Positions 34,384 through 43,390 of a DNA stretch of 64,000 nt are shown one piece after another. How positions within the stretch are numbered: the first letter of the stretch is position 1; every line of letters starts with the position of its first letter. The notes under the pieces were generated by a model. That model saw only the letters and a program-made list of their open reading frames with translations, had not been told where the DNA came from and did no database searches. The translations under genes and the position numbers were made by a program. The stretch covers positions 1 through 64,000 of the forward strand of contig NZ_JAHBDK010000031.1 of the NCBI RefSeq assembly GCF_019956415.1, given 5' to 3'. This DNA comes from Pseudomonas sp. GL-B-19 (GTDB lineage Bacteria > Pseudomonadota > Gammaproteobacteria > Pseudomonadales > Pseudomonadaceae).

Positions 34384-36162
34384 ATGTCTGATTACAAAGC
34401 TCCCCTGCGCGACATGCGCTTCGTCCTCAACGAGGTTTTCCAGGTGTCCCGGCTCTGGGCACAATTGCCCGGCCTGGCCGACGTGATCGATGAAGAGACC
34501 GCCGCCGCCATCCTCGAAGAAGCCGGCAAGATCAGCGCAGATATCATCGCCCCGCTGCTACGCAGTGGTGACGAGCAAGGCTGCACCTGGAGCGACGGTG
34601 CAGTGACCACGCCCGACGGTTTCCCGGCGGCCTACTTTGCCTTTGCCGAAGGTGGCTGGGGCGGTGTCGGCGGCGATCCGGAGTTTGGCGGCATGGGGAT
34701 GCCCAAGGCGATCTCCGCCCAGATTGAAGAAATGGTCAACTCGGCCAATCTGTCGTTCGGCCTGTACCCGATGCTGACGGCGGGTGCCTGCCTGGCGCTC
34801 AAGGCCCACGCAAGCCAGGAGCTCAAGGAACGCTATTTGCCAAACATGTACGCCGGCACCTGGACCGGTTCGATGTGCCTGACCGAAGCCCATTCCGGTA
34901 CTGACCTCGGCCTGATCCGCACCAAAGCCGAGCCCCAGGCTGATGGCAGCTACAAGATCAGCGGTAGCAAAATTTTCATCAGCGGTGGTGAACACGATCT
35001 GAGCGAAAACATCATCCACCTGGTACTGGCCAAACTACCGGGTGCTCCCGCCGGGGCAAAAGGCATTTCGCTGTTTCTGGTGCCCAAGGTGATGGTCAAT
35101 GCCAACGGTTCGCTGGGCGAACGTAACTCGCTGTCCTGTGGCTCCATCGAGCACAAGATGGGCATCAAGGCTTCCGCCACCTGCGTCATGAACTTTGACG
35201 GCGCCACCGGCTGGATCGTCGACGCGCCGAACAAGGGCCTGGCGGCGATGTTCACTATGATGAACTACGAGCGTCTGGGTGTGGGTATCCAGGGTCTGGC
35301 GCAGGGCGAGCGTTCGTACCAGAACGCCGTCACCTACGCCCGTGACCGCCTGCAAAGCCGCGCACCGACCGGCGCGCAGCACAAGGACAAAGCCGCCGAC
35401 CCGATCATCGAGCACCCGGACGTGCGCCGCATGTTGCTAACCATGAAAGCCTTGAACGAAGGCGGCCGTGCGTTCTCCAGCTACGTAGCCCTGCAACTGG
35501 ACATCGCCAAGTACAGCGAAGACGCACCGACACGCCAGCGCGCGCAGGATCTGGTGTCGCTGCTGACCCCGGTGGCCAAGGCCTTCCTCACCGACATGGG
35601 CCTGGAAACCACTCTCCACGGCCAGCAGGTCTTCGGCGGCCACGGCTATATCCGCGAATGGGGTCAGGAGCAACTGGTGCGCGATGTGCGCATCACCCAG
35701 ATCTACGAAGGCACCAACGGCATCCAGTCCCTGGACTTGGCCGGGCGCAAGATCGTCGGCAGCGGCGGGGCACTCTACAGGCAGTTTGCCGACGAGATTC
35801 GCCAGTTCATTCTGAGCGCCAGTACCGATCTGAGCGAGTTCATCCAGCCGTTGAGCGCTGCCTTGGATACCCTCGATGAGCTGACTGCGTGGCTGCTGGA
35901 CCGGGCGCAAAGCAACCCGAATGAAATCGGCGCGGCCTCTGTCGAGTACCTGCACGTGTTCGGCTACACCGCGTACGCCTATATGTGGGCGCGCATGGCC
36001 AAGGCGGCTATGGGCAAACAGGCCGAGGATGATTTCTACGCCAGCAAGATGGGCACGGCACGCTTCTATTTCGCTCGCTTGCTACCACGTATCCACTCGC
36101 TCAGCGTCTCGGTCAAGGCTGGCAGTGACTGCCTCTATTCGCTGGATGCCGCACAGTTCTGA
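34384..36162 (+). CDS. Acyl-CoA dehydrogenase (DmdC-like, extended C-terminus)
   Basis: 592 residues, seven bases after the RND gene stop. FAD-dependent acyl-CoA dehydrogenase: 'AEGGWGGVGGDPEFGGMGMP', 'GSMCLTEAHSGTDLGLIRT', 'FISGGEHDLSENIIHLVLAK', 'GVGIQGLAQGERSYQNAVTYARDR' and 'QIYEGTNGIQSLDLAGRKI' with the catalytic-type glutamate. The C-terminal extension of about 130 residues and overall length are those of the group that includes methylmercaptopropionyl-CoA dehydrogenase DmdC. Introduces the alpha-beta double bond in the acyl-CoA made by the ligase at 21.4 kb. Chain length and sulfur preference cannot be read from sequence. Confidence 0.9.
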   Translation: MSDYKAPLRDMRFVLNEVFQVSRLWAQLPGLADVIDEETAAAILEEAGKISADIIAPLLRSGDEQGCTWSDGAVTTPDGFPAAYFAFAEGGWGGVGGDPEFGGMGMPKAISAQIEEMVNSANLSFGLYPMLTAGACLALKAHASQELKERYLPNMYAGTWTGSMCLTEAHSGTDLGLIRTKAEPQADGSYKISGSKIFISGGEHDLSENIIHLVLAKLPGAPAGAKGISLFLVPKVMVNANGSLGERNSLSCGSIEHKMGIKASATCVMNFDGATGWIVDAPNKGLAAMFTMMNYERLGVGIQGLAQGERSYQNAVTYARDRLQSRAPTGAQHKDKAADPIIEHPDVRRMLLTMKALNEGGRAFSSYVALQLDIAKYSEDAPTRQRAQDLVSLLTPVAKAFLTDMGLETTLHGQQVFGGHGYIREWGQEQLVRDVRITQIYEGTNGIQSLDLAGRKIVGSGGALYRQFADEIRQFILSASTDLSEFIQPLSAALDTLDELTAWLLDRAQSNPNEIGAASVEYLHVFGYTAYAYMWARMAKAAMGKQAEDDFYASKMGTARFYFARLLPRIHSLSVSVKAGSDCLYSLDAAQF

Positions 36163-36234
36163 ACATGATCAGTTTCAGGAAGAACCAACTGGGTGAAGAC
36201 AGCTTATTTGCTTCATCCGACAGAGAGATCACAT

Positions 36235-38355
36235 ATGAATAGCTTAATCAATTATCGCTGCGAAGGTCCGCTGGCCTTGATCGGCCTCGCCAATGCTCCC
36301 GTCAACGCTCTCGGCCAGGCCTTGCGCGAACAATTGCTGGAGGCCTGTGAACGTGCCGTCGCGGACGCCAGTGTGAAAGCGATTATTCTCCACGGTGAAG
36401 GTTCTGTGTTTAGCGCCGGCGCTGACATATCCGAGTTTGGTAGCCCGGCGTCCTTCGCCAAGCCGGACCTGCCAAGTCTGCTGACCCGTCTGACCGAGTT
36501 AGACAAACCGCTAATCGCCGCCATCGGTGGGCTGGCATTGGGCGGTGGGCTGGAGCTCGCCATGGCCTGCGGGTACCGGGTGGCTGAAGCCGGCGCGCGC
36601 CTTGGCCTGCCGGAAATCAAGCTTGGCTTGCTGCCTGGCGCTGGTGGTACGCAACGTTTGCCGCGTCTGATTGGCGCCGCTGCGGCACTGAAATTTATTG
36701 CGTCCGGCGAGCCGATCGGCACCCATCGAGCACAAGTGCTGGGGCTGCTGGATTGGGTGGCACCCACCGTTGATAGTTTGCTAGAAACGGCCAAGGCATT
36801 GGCCTTAGCACTGATTCCCAGACAGGCGCCGGGCCGCCCGTGCCGCCCGAACTGGCCGCACCCAAACCCGGGCGCAGCCTTGCTGCCGGGCTATTTTGCC
36901 GACTACCGCGCGGCGAATCAGTCGCGCTGGATAGGCCAGAGCGCACCTCAGCGGGTGGTGGCGGCGATTGAAGCAGCCTGCAACCTGCCATTGGCCGAGG
37001 GCCTGGCCAGAGAGGGCGAACTGTTCAAAGAGGCCGAGGCCTCCAGCGAGTCCGAGGCCCTGCGCCATGTGTTCTTCGCCGAGCGTGAAGTCGGCAAGCT
37101 GCCGGGGCTGGACGCCGGCACGTCGATTCGTCCGGTCAACCGGGTCGCGGTCATTGGTGCCGGCACCATGGGCGGCGGGATTGCCATGAACTTCGCCAAC
37201 GCGGGCATGGCGGTGACGCTGCTGGAGCTCAAGGCCGATGCTCTGGAGCGCGGCCTGGCACTAATCCGCAAAAACTACGACACCAGTGTCCAGCGCGGCA
37301 AGCTCACAGCCGAGCAAGTGAATGAGCGACTGACGCTGATCCACGGCACTCTGAACTACGCCGATATCGCCGACGCTGATCTGGTGATCGAGGCGGTGTT
37401 CGAGAACCTGTCCATCAAGCAGCAGGTGTTTCGTGCCCTGGACGAGGTGTGCAAGCCAGGTGCGATTCTCGCTAGCAATACCTCCACCCTGGATGTCGAC
37501 GTCATTGCCGCCGTTACGCGCCGGCCACAGGACGTCGTCGGTCTGCATTTCTTCAGTCCGGCCAATGTCATGCGTCTGCTTGAAGTAGTGCGCGGCACGG
37601 CCACGGCCGCCGATGTCCTGGCCACTACGCTGAAAGTCGCCAAACGCATCGGCAAAATCCCGGTGGTGTCCGGAGTGTGCTTCGGCTTCATTGGCAACCG
37701 CATGCTCGAACCCTATTCCCGCGAGGCGCACCGTCTGCTGCTGGAAGGCGCCACGCCTGCGCAGATTGACAATGTGCTAACCGGGTTTGGCTTGGCGATG
37801 GGGGTCATGGCCATGCACGATCTGGCGGGCATCGATGTCAGTTTCCTGGTGCGCGAATCGCGCCGTGACGTCATTGCCCATGATCCCGGCTACTGCAAGC
37901 TTGCCGATGCGCTTTACGTACTGGGCCGTTTTGGCCAGAAGACCAGTCGCGGCTATTACCGTTACGAAGGCCGTGAGCGCAAGGATGACTCTGAAGTGGT
38001 CGCACTGGCCGGGCAGATCGCTGGCGAATTGGGCATCCAGCGTCGCGTCATCAGCGATCAGGAAATTCACGACCGTTGCCTGTTGATGCTGATCAACGAA
38101 GGCATCCAGTTGCTCGACGAAGGCATCGCCCAGCGCAGCAGCGATATCGATCTGGTCTGGATCAACGGCTACGGCTTCCCGGCCTGGCGCGGTGGCCCGC
38201 TGCACTACGCCGAAGGGCTGGGGCTGGCACAGGTACTGGAACGAATCGGCCATTACCGAGAATCACTTGGAGCCTATGGCACCATGTGGTTCCAACCAGC
38301 ACATTTGCTGGAACGCCTGGTTGCGTCTGGCAAGACCCGCGTCGAGCGTATCTGA
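36235..38355 (+). CDS. Bifunctional enoyl-CoA hydratase / 3-hydroxyacyl-CoA dehydrogenase
   Basis: 706 residues from ATG 36235 (GAGAGATCACAT). N-terminal crotonase domain (about 1-190): 'GSVFSAGADISEFG' and 'IGGLALGGGLELAMACGYR' form the oxyanion hole, with the catalytic glutamates in 'LPEIKLGLLPGAGGTQRL'. Then an NAD-binding Rossmann domain ('VAVIGAGTMGGGIAMNFANAG') with the catalytic 'LHFFSPANVM' histidine, and two C-terminal dimerisation domains. This FadB/FadJ-type order carries out steps two and three of beta-oxidation. No thiolase lies beside it. Last gene of the plus-strand catabolic run. Confidence 0.92.
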   Translation: MNSLINYRCEGPLALIGLANAPVNALGQALREQLLEACERAVADASVKAIILHGEGSVFSAGADISEFGSPASFAKPDLPSLLTRLTELDKPLIAAIGGLALGGGLELAMACGYRVAEAGARLGLPEIKLGLLPGAGGTQRLPRLIGAAAALKFIASGEPIGTHRAQVLGLLDWVAPTVDSLLETAKALALALIPRQAPGRPCRPNWPHPNPGAALLPGYFADYRAANQSRWIGQSAPQRVVAAIEAACNLPLAEGLAREGELFKEAEASSESEALRHVFFAEREVGKLPGLDAGTSIRPVNRVAVIGAGTMGGGIAMNFANAGMAVTLLELKADALERGLALIRKNYDTSVQRGKLTAEQVNERLTLIHGTLNYADIADADLVIEAVFENLSIKQQVFRALDEVCKPGAILASNTSTLDVDVIAAVTRRPQDVVGLHFFSPANVMRLLEVVRGTATAADVLATTLKVAKRIGKIPVVSGVCFGFIGNRMLEPYSREAHRLLLEGATPAQIDNVLTGFGLAMGVMAMHDLAGIDVSFLVRESRRDVIAHDPGYCKLADALYVLGRFGQKTSRGYYRYEGRERKDDSEVVALAGQIAGELGIQRRVISDQEIHDRCLLMLINEGIQLLDEGIAQRSSDIDLVWINGYGFPAWRGGPLHYAEGLGLAQVLERIGHYRESLGAYGTMWFQPAHLLERLVASGKTRVERI

Positions 38356-38549
38356 CCTTTGCGACCATTTGGCGGCCATCGAAAGCTGGCCGCCCATCGC
38401 TCTTTCAGGGTAATCCAGCACAGAAAGTATCGTGGGGCATACGAGAAAGTCGGCCGTAGTAGCAGTGCATACACTCGGCCAGGGTAGTGCGCGGTCAGTA
38501 CCTGCGCCGCCCATTGCGCCTTTTGCTCGGTGGAAAATGGACGGGTCAT
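38274..38549 (-). CDS. Possible small protein, unknown
   Basis: 92-residue frame starting 'MTRPFSTEQKAQWAAQVLTA' behind GAGCGGAGT. The first 60 residues ('HYPGRVYALLLRPTFSYAPRYFLCW') read like a real protein, whereas the C-terminus overlaps the end of the dehydrogenase gene antisense and may be replaced sequence, so the gene could be truncated by the junction with the catabolic cluster. Family not recognised. Between this start and 38798 I see no other credible gene. Confidence 0.3.
   Translation of the reverse strand: MTRPFSTEQKAQWAAQVLTAHYPGRVYALLLRPTFSYAPRYFLCWITLKERWAASFRWPPNGRKGQIRSTRVLPDATRRSSKCAGWNHMVP
38371..38394. terminator. Probable terminator of the catabolic operon
   Basis: GGCGGCCA-tcgaaagc-TGGCCGCC, a perfect 8-bp GC stem 15 bases after the stop codon. 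No T-run follows, so perhaps factor-assisted. Confidence 0.5.
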
Positions 38550-38797
38550 ACTCCGCTCACCGCCTGACTTTACTGCCTCCCAGCAGACTACCGACCAGAA
38601 CACGACCTTCTTGCCCACGGTTTCGAAGCCGCGGACCAACGGTCGCTCGACGGCACTGGCGACCCAAGTCCGGTACGGGTTCACCTTCTCTACGGTCGGC
38701 TTCACCCGTGCAGCACCGATGTGTCGTCGACCAGATCGCCATAGTGAATTGAAAGACTATGGTCTGCCATATGGGGAATCTTCAGAAAGCGAAACGC

Positions 38798-39580
38798 CTA
38801 GCCGCGGCCGAGGTTCACCAAGTGATTGCCAATGGTGACGAGTTGCTGAACTTGTTGGTCCCAGGCGTCCTCCAGCTTCGCGATCTGATAATCCCGGACT
38901 TTTTCCCGAGCGATGCCTTGTTCTTCCCGCGCACTCGCAATCTGCACGTCGATGGCTTCGGACTCGGCCCGCAAGGGGGTCAGTAGGGGCTCATCATTAT
39001 CTTTGGCCTGACGCGCGCGTTGGCTGGCCGCTGTTGCTTCCTGCGTCGCCTTCTCCACGGCGGTGTTGCCAGGGGCATCACCCGTGGCCGTTGCTCGGAT
39101 ACGCGTCTGCACCGCAAGTTGCAGCGCCATGTCAGCGCTCTTCGCGGCGCTTTCGTGCTTGGCCTCGATGTCTGTCATGGCGCACTGCACGCGCTCCACT
39201 CCGTCCCTGAGTCGAGCAATCTCTGTCGTGAGTTCCTGGTCCCGCTTGTTGTTGGCCACAATTTGCTTGTCGGCATTGAGCAACATGGAAAGGTGATAGA
39301 TGTCTTTGCCCGGGTGCAACATTTGCGAATTAAGACTTGTGGCGGCCCGCTCCAGACTAGCAACTCCTGTAGCTGGAGTCGCTGTTGCCACTGGTCTTGA
39401 GTGCAGTCGTCAACACGTAACTGGAGGCTATCGAGCGTTTCCCGCAACGGCTCGATCTGCGCCTTGAGCGCTTTATGCTGACGCTCCAACTCGGTTTTCC
39501 GGTTTTCCGGTTTTCCGGCTCTCCAGCTCCTTCAGCAATTTGGTGTTGTTTGGTTTTGTTGCTTGAGTGTTTTCAATCAT
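38798..39580 (-). pseudogene. Coiled-coil satellite protein, broken by two frameshifts
   Basis: Reading from ATG 39580 gives 'MIENTQATKPNNTKLLKELE' then goes out of frame at three tandem copies of an octamer (39493-39516) and stops. With one octamer copy the frame would run 'ESRKTELERQHKALKAQIEPL', a clear coiled coil that is open up to about 39361. There a one-base shift leads into 'SLERAATSLNSQMLHPGKDI' and a frame open to 38798. The joined product would be about 255 residues, almost wholly helical with Ala/Gln-rich stretches. It lies just downstream of the satellite helicase and iterons. Inactive unless slippage restores the frame. Confidence 0.6.
39492..39518. repeat. Octanucleotide tandem repeat (GGTTTTCC)3 within a coding frame
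   Basis: Units at 39493-39500, 39501-39508 and 39509-39516, flanked by partial units. Eight is not a multiple of three, so each gain or loss changes the reading frame of the coiled-coil gene. Confidence 0.85.
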
Positions 39581-39709
39581 GGGTGGTTCTCAAAAAAAAT
39601 AATAAGTGAGGTGGATCGGCGGCTGGCCACGCCCTATGTGCCGAGCACCCCCCGCCAGATCGCTGGGCAGAAGCAGGGTCGTTTATAGAAAAACAGGTGT
39701 GTGTTCCCC

Positions 39710-39797
39710 CTGTTCCCCAACATCTCTATAAGGGGGAACGCCCCAAAGCCCCGGAAACATTGGCTGTTCCCACTGTTCCCCGCGTTCCCCACAAAAC
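39710..39797. repeat. GGGGAAC iteron block beside helicase gene (candidate origin)
   Basis: Five-plus GGGAAC-type units on the minus strand (GTGGGGAACGCGGGGAACAG, TGGGAACAG, then GGGGAACAGGGGGAAC) and one inverted unit (GGGGGAAC at 39732). 39749-39781 is the 33-base stretch shared with 7962-7994. Its position right after the DUF927 helicase gene suits an origin recognised by the satellite replication protein, by analogy with the P4 iterons; this is inference. Confidence 0.6.
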
Positions 39798-39833
39798 TAG
39801 GTTCCTGTGAAGTCGGCCATTGGGGTTGAGTGG

Positions 39834-41639
39834 TCATGCACTGGCGGCGTCCAGGTCCATGGCTTCGGCATCGACGACATACAAACGCGCCGACCCGCCC
39901 CCGGGCAGGCGATATTTCTTGGTCTTGCGACTGTCTCTGTCGGTGTCGCGCTTGGCGAATGCGCCCACCCCATCCAGCGCCTTGACCACACGACTGAGGC
40001 CGTAGCCGTTGGCCGCTTCGACCAGCGCCGACTTGTTGAACAGGTACAGGCGTTTACCCAGGGATAACTCCCAGTAACCGGCCCGGTTGAACACTTTGCT
40101 GTCGGGTGTGTGGTCATCCACATCGGAGAAGCGGCTGCTGCCGTGCTTGTCGATAAAGTCGAGGATGCCGGCGAGAATCTGCCGGTCTTCGGCATTGCCG
40201 CTGCCGACCCGCGCCAGCCACTCGCCATACAGCAGCTGGCAGTCGCTCAGCGCGCTCCCCGGTGTCCAGGGCAGCAGGCCATAGGCGATGGCCATTTCCC
40301 CGGCCAGCGCAATCACGGCGAAGCGGTCGGCTACCCGGCCGGCTTGGGCGTTGTCCTCGACGAACTTGGCGCGCACGTTGGCGAAGTGCTCCAGCAGGCC
40401 GGGGCGGTCGTCGCTGGCGAGCAGTTGTTCGACGAACGCGGAGCCCAGGTGGCCATGGTGGGCACTCACGGCCACGGTGAGCAGGCGGTGAAAGTCGGCC
40501 CCCTCGAGGCCGTGCAACTCATCGAAGGCGCGATGGGCGCGCGTACCGGCATTCACGTCGACCATGCGCAGTTCGGCACCGGCGTGAGCGGCGTTGCCGG
40601 AGATAGCGGCGTGCTCGGAAAGGGAGCGTTCACCACTGGAGAGGGTGAGCAGGCGCCAGCTCAGTTTGGCCCGACCTTCCCGCTCGCGAGTCATGGTGCC
40701 TTTACCCTGACCGTTGGCCAGCGAGTACGCCATTTCCTGCACGCGCTTGGGATCGGCGCGTTTGATTTCGTCCAGCGGCAACAAGGTGTCATTGCGCCCG
40801 GCCGCCTCGATCTCCAAGCCGCCTTTGGTCATGTCCCAACTGGCGGCGAACACGCCGGGGTCACCCCATACTGACGAGCCAATCAATTGCGCCAGGGACT
40901 TGCCGCTGGAGCTGTCGCCCACCAGGTGCACGCCGCCACCGAGTACGCCAACCAGACTCAGCAGTGGTCCGGCCAGCGCACAGCCAATCGCCAACGTCAG
41001 CACCGGATTGCCCGCACACTTGGCGGCGACTTCGCTTTGCCATAGCGCCAGCTCGCCACGCACGCTGAACAGGTTCTGGCCTTTGCCGCTGGCCTGATAA
41101 CGCACCTTGTCGCTGCCGAGGGTGCGCCCCGGCAAGACAAAGGCCCCCGACTCGTGCCAGCCCGGACGGCCGGTGGTAGCAAACACTTCTTCCGGGCGTT
41201 GCTCCAGCAGGTACTCCATAAAGGCGGCGCGCTTCTTCAACGCAATGATGACGCCCATGCCGAACAACTGGCGGCGGGCATCCTCACCGCTGCCGCCGAA
41301 CACCTCCATGGGAATGATCCATTCCTTGATGCCGCTGTCGGTAAACAGGCGCAGCAAACGCCCCTCGCTGCCGTCATCGCTGTTGGTGGTCCGCGCTGTT
41401 ACGGTCACCGGACTGGCGATCCATTCGTCGATGATCGGACGGTCGTCGGCGGCGTTGTCGGCATCGTCCTCATCTTGGCCTGCTGCGCGTTTGAAGCCGT
41501 GGCGGTACACACCCGGACGCAGCTTGCGGCCCTTCTCATTGGTCACCCATTGTTCGTACACGGCCCAGCAGGGGCGCTCAGGCGTAACGGTCGGCGCATC
41601 GGGCCGAAGGCTGATGACGTTGCTGTCAGGCAGGGACAT
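39834..41639 (-). CDS. DUF927 domain helicase-like replication protein
   Basis: 601 residues from ATG 41639 (GGAAGCGCGCCC), overlapping the primase gene by 14 bases. DUF927 core with Walker A 'GDSSSGKS' at 241-248, preceded by 'GWHESGAFVLPGRTLG' and followed by 'LLPLDEIKRADPKRVQEMAY' (Walker B region) and 'GERSLSEHA'. The C-terminus contains a winged-helix-like segment ('FNKSALVEAANGYGLSRVVK'). With the toprim gene upstream it makes a split version of the P4 alpha primase-helicase, expected to unwind the satellite origin. Confidence 0.88.
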   Translation of the reverse strand: MSLPDSNVISLRPDAPTVTPERPCWAVYEQWVTNEKGRKLRPGVYRHGFKRAAGQDEDDADNAADDRPIIDEWIASPVTVTARTTNSDDGSEGRLLRLFTDSGIKEWIIPMEVFGGSGEDARRQLFGMGVIIALKKRAAFMEYLLEQRPEEVFATTGRPGWHESGAFVLPGRTLGSDKVRYQASGKGQNLFSVRGELALWQSEVAAKCAGNPVLTLAIGCALAGPLLSLVGVLGGGVHLVGDSSSGKSLAQLIGSSVWGDPGVFAASWDMTKGGLEIEAAGRNDTLLPLDEIKRADPKRVQEMAYSLANGQGKGTMTREREGRAKLSWRLLTLSSGERSLSEHAAISGNAAHAGAELRMVDVNAGTRAHRAFDELHGLEGADFHRLLTVAVSAHHGHLGSAFVEQLLASDDRPGLLEHFANVRAKFVEDNAQAGRVADRFAVIALAGEMAIAYGLLPWTPGSALSDCQLLYGEWLARVGSGNAEDRQILAGILDFIDKHGSSRFSDVDDHTPDSKVFNRAGYWELSLGKRLYLFNKSALVEAANGYGLSRVVKALDGVGAFAKRDTDRDSRKTKKYRLPGGGSARLYVVDAEAMDLDAASA

Positions 41640-42576
41640 GGGCGCGCTTCCAATTGGCGAGGTCGTTGAAGTCGGTGAGGTCGGCGGGGGCGTCTTCTGG
41701 CCATTCTGGGAAAGCCACTTGACCACCTACGAGCGCGGCGGCGGCATTGGCAGCCGTGCGCCCCGGATTGCCGTCGGTGAGCCGGTCGTCATCGCCGGCG
41801 ATGAGGATGGGCTGCTCTGGGTAACGGGCGCGCAGAGCGAGTGCCACCGGCTTGAGGTTGCCGCTGTTCATGGCGCAGGCCACGGCGTAACCATGCTGGT
41901 GCAGTGTGGCGCCCGTGGCCCAGCCTTCGCAGATGCACAGCGGCTGGCCCGGGATGATGACGCCTAAAGGCGAATAGCTGCCCTTGATCCGGCCACCCGC
42001 CAGAAAGCGCTTGCTGCCGTCGCGGGCAATGCGCTGCAGGTTGACCAGCTCGCCCGCCACATACAGCGGTACCAACAAGGCATCACCACTCTGGCGCAGG
42101 CCATGCGGACGGACGCCCTTGTCGATGAGATACGAGTGGGTGGGATCAGCGCGCCGCGCATCGCGCCACCAACGCTGAGCCCGGAGTGCCGCCTTGAGCT
42201 GGTGCTGTTGCTGCTCGGCTTCGCGTTGGCGCTTGGCCTGCTCGATGCGCTGGCGAATCTCCACCGCTTCGCGATGATCGATTGGTTCACGAGAGCACCA
42301 GGTGCGCGTCCCGCCATCCTTCCAGCTGCCAAAGGCGCCCGAAGCGATGCCGTCCAGGTACAAGACATACCAGCCGTTTTCGCTGCCCTGTTTGTCGCCG
42401 GGAACATGGAAACGATGAATCGCACCATCTGGCTCCGGCAGCCAATCGAGCGGGCCATAAACTGACTGAAGTGCGTCACGGAAAAGGATTGGATGGGTAA
42501 CGCTAGATGGCTCGGTGACTTTCTTTACGTAAGCCGATGGCGTCACCGCCGATTGGCAGTGTTGAAAATTCGTCAT
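41626..42576 (-). CDS. Toprim-domain DNA primase
   Basis: 316 residues. N-terminal part with 'NGWYVLYLDGIASGAFGSWKDG', a charged coiled coil (about 105-135), then the conserved 'THSYLIDKGVRPHGLRQSGDALLVPLY' and a toprim core: CEGWATG (216-222) holds the catalytic glutamate and AGDDD (260-264) the metal-binding aspartates. Typical of P4-like satellites and integrative elements of Pseudomonas; synthesises primers for the element's own replication. Three bases after the 102-residue gene and overlapping the helicase gene. Confidence 0.88.
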   Translation of the reverse strand: MTNFQHCQSAVTPSAYVKKVTEPSSVTHPILFRDALQSVYGPLDWLPEPDGAIHRFHVPGDKQGSENGWYVLYLDGIASGAFGSWKDGGTRTWCSREPIDHREAVEIRQRIEQAKRQREAEQQQHQLKAALRAQRWWRDARRADPTHSYLIDKGVRPHGLRQSGDALLVPLYVAGELVNLQRIARDGSKRFLAGGRIKGSYSPLGVIIPGQPLCICEGWATGATLHQHGYAVACAMNSGNLKPVALALRARYPEQPILIAGDDDRLTDGNPGRTAANAAAALVGGQVAFPEWPEDAPADLTDFNDLANWKRAHVPA

Positions 42577-42579
42577 CAG

Positions 42580-42888
42580 TTAGCCCCTCAGATCAGGGTG
42601 GCAGCGAAACATCTGCTGGCTGGCTTCACCGCGCACAGAGGCACGCCCGAACAACGTTTGGTTGGTGGAGAAGCAATCAGTTAACCAACGGTCATGATCT
42701 GGGGCAGACCCGACTTCTTGCTCTTTCACCCAATGCGGCAATTCCCCGCGGCTGCGCATTTCGTTGAGCATCGTCCACCAGTGGGAAGCGTGAGTGCGCT
42801 CGACTTCAATGAGGTCAATCAGCGTGCGGCGTTGGTCAGTGTTCAGGTCGATAATCGGTGTATCAGGCGTGCAATTGAGGGTGTTCAT
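42580..42888 (-). CDS. Small satellite protein, unknown
   Basis: 102 residues behind GGAGGCGTCGCT; its ATG overlaps the stop of the gene before it (ATGA). The first half is acidic and helical ('LNTDQRRTLIDLIEVERTHASHWWTML'), the second contains 'HDRWLTDCFSTNQTLFG'. Translationally coupled to primase. Family not recognised; small genes of this kind are usual between regulator and primase in P4-like elements. Confidence 0.65.
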   Translation of the reverse strand: MNTLNCTPDTPIIDLNTDQRRTLIDLIEVERTHASHWWTMLNEMRSRGELPHWVKEQEVGSAPDHDRWLTDCFSTNQTLFGRASVRGEASQQMFRCHPDLRG

Positions 42889-43127
42889 AGCGACGCCTCC
42901 ATCACATCCAACTGACCGCGCAAACGCTTGGATTGGCCGTCCAGATAGTGGTCCCAGTCGCTGCTCAGGTACTGGCCCAAACCGGTCAGCTTTTCGAGGT
43001 CGCGGCCCTTGTTGTGTTTCGCGTCGGCACGAATGGCCGTCATCAGGGCGGTCAGCCGGCCGATGTGATCGGTGGTGGCATCAATCAGGTCGAGAGCTTC
43101 GTCGGTGATTTGGCGGAGGTTGTTCAT
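42885..43127 (-). CDS. Small helical satellite protein, unknown
   Basis: 80 residues (MNNLRQITDEALDLIDATTD...) with ATGA overlaps to both neighbours and GGAGGTGCA upstream. Helical, with 'HIGRLTALMTAIRADAKHNKGRDLEKL'. No motif recognised. Confidence 0.65.
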   Translation of the reverse strand: MNNLRQITDEALDLIDATTDHIGRLTALMTAIRADAKHNKGRDLEKLTGLGQYLSSDWDHYLDGQSKRLRGQLDVMEASL

Positions 43128-43333
43128 TGCACCTCCTCGACGGTCAGGGAAGTGGCGAGTGTGGCGCGGTCGGTTTTACTCAGTGCGCCGAGGGTGCTGG
43201 CCATCTGCACCAAGCCAAGAAGGTGGGCGCGTTGCTCGGGCAAACGGTTGACGCGATAGGCAATCAGTTCGGCGCCGATGATGGCGATGGCCAAACTGTT
43301 GCTGGACGGATTGAGGGCGTGAATGTGCTGCAT
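43124..43333 (-). CDS. Small satellite protein downstream of C4-like RNA
   Basis: 69 residues from ATG 43333 (AGGAGCTTCACCC); the open frame goes on to 43636 but crosses the structured RNA and is not coding there. 'NSLAIAIIGAELIAYRVNRLPEQRAHLLGLVQMAS' is a helical core. It occupies the place that DUF6124 has behind the other C4-like RNA, so both small genes could be RNA-controlled; the DUF6124 C-terminal half also ends with a helix of the type '...ELAVNRML'. Confidence 0.65.
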   Translation of the reverse strand: MQHIHALNPSSNSLAIAIIGAELIAYRVNRLPEQRAHLLGLVQMASTLGALSKTDRATLATSLTVEEVQ

Positions 43334-43390
43334 GGGTGAAGCTCCTACTGTTGAGGAACCACCGCGGTCTGCCGCCAAGCAGGAAAGGGT

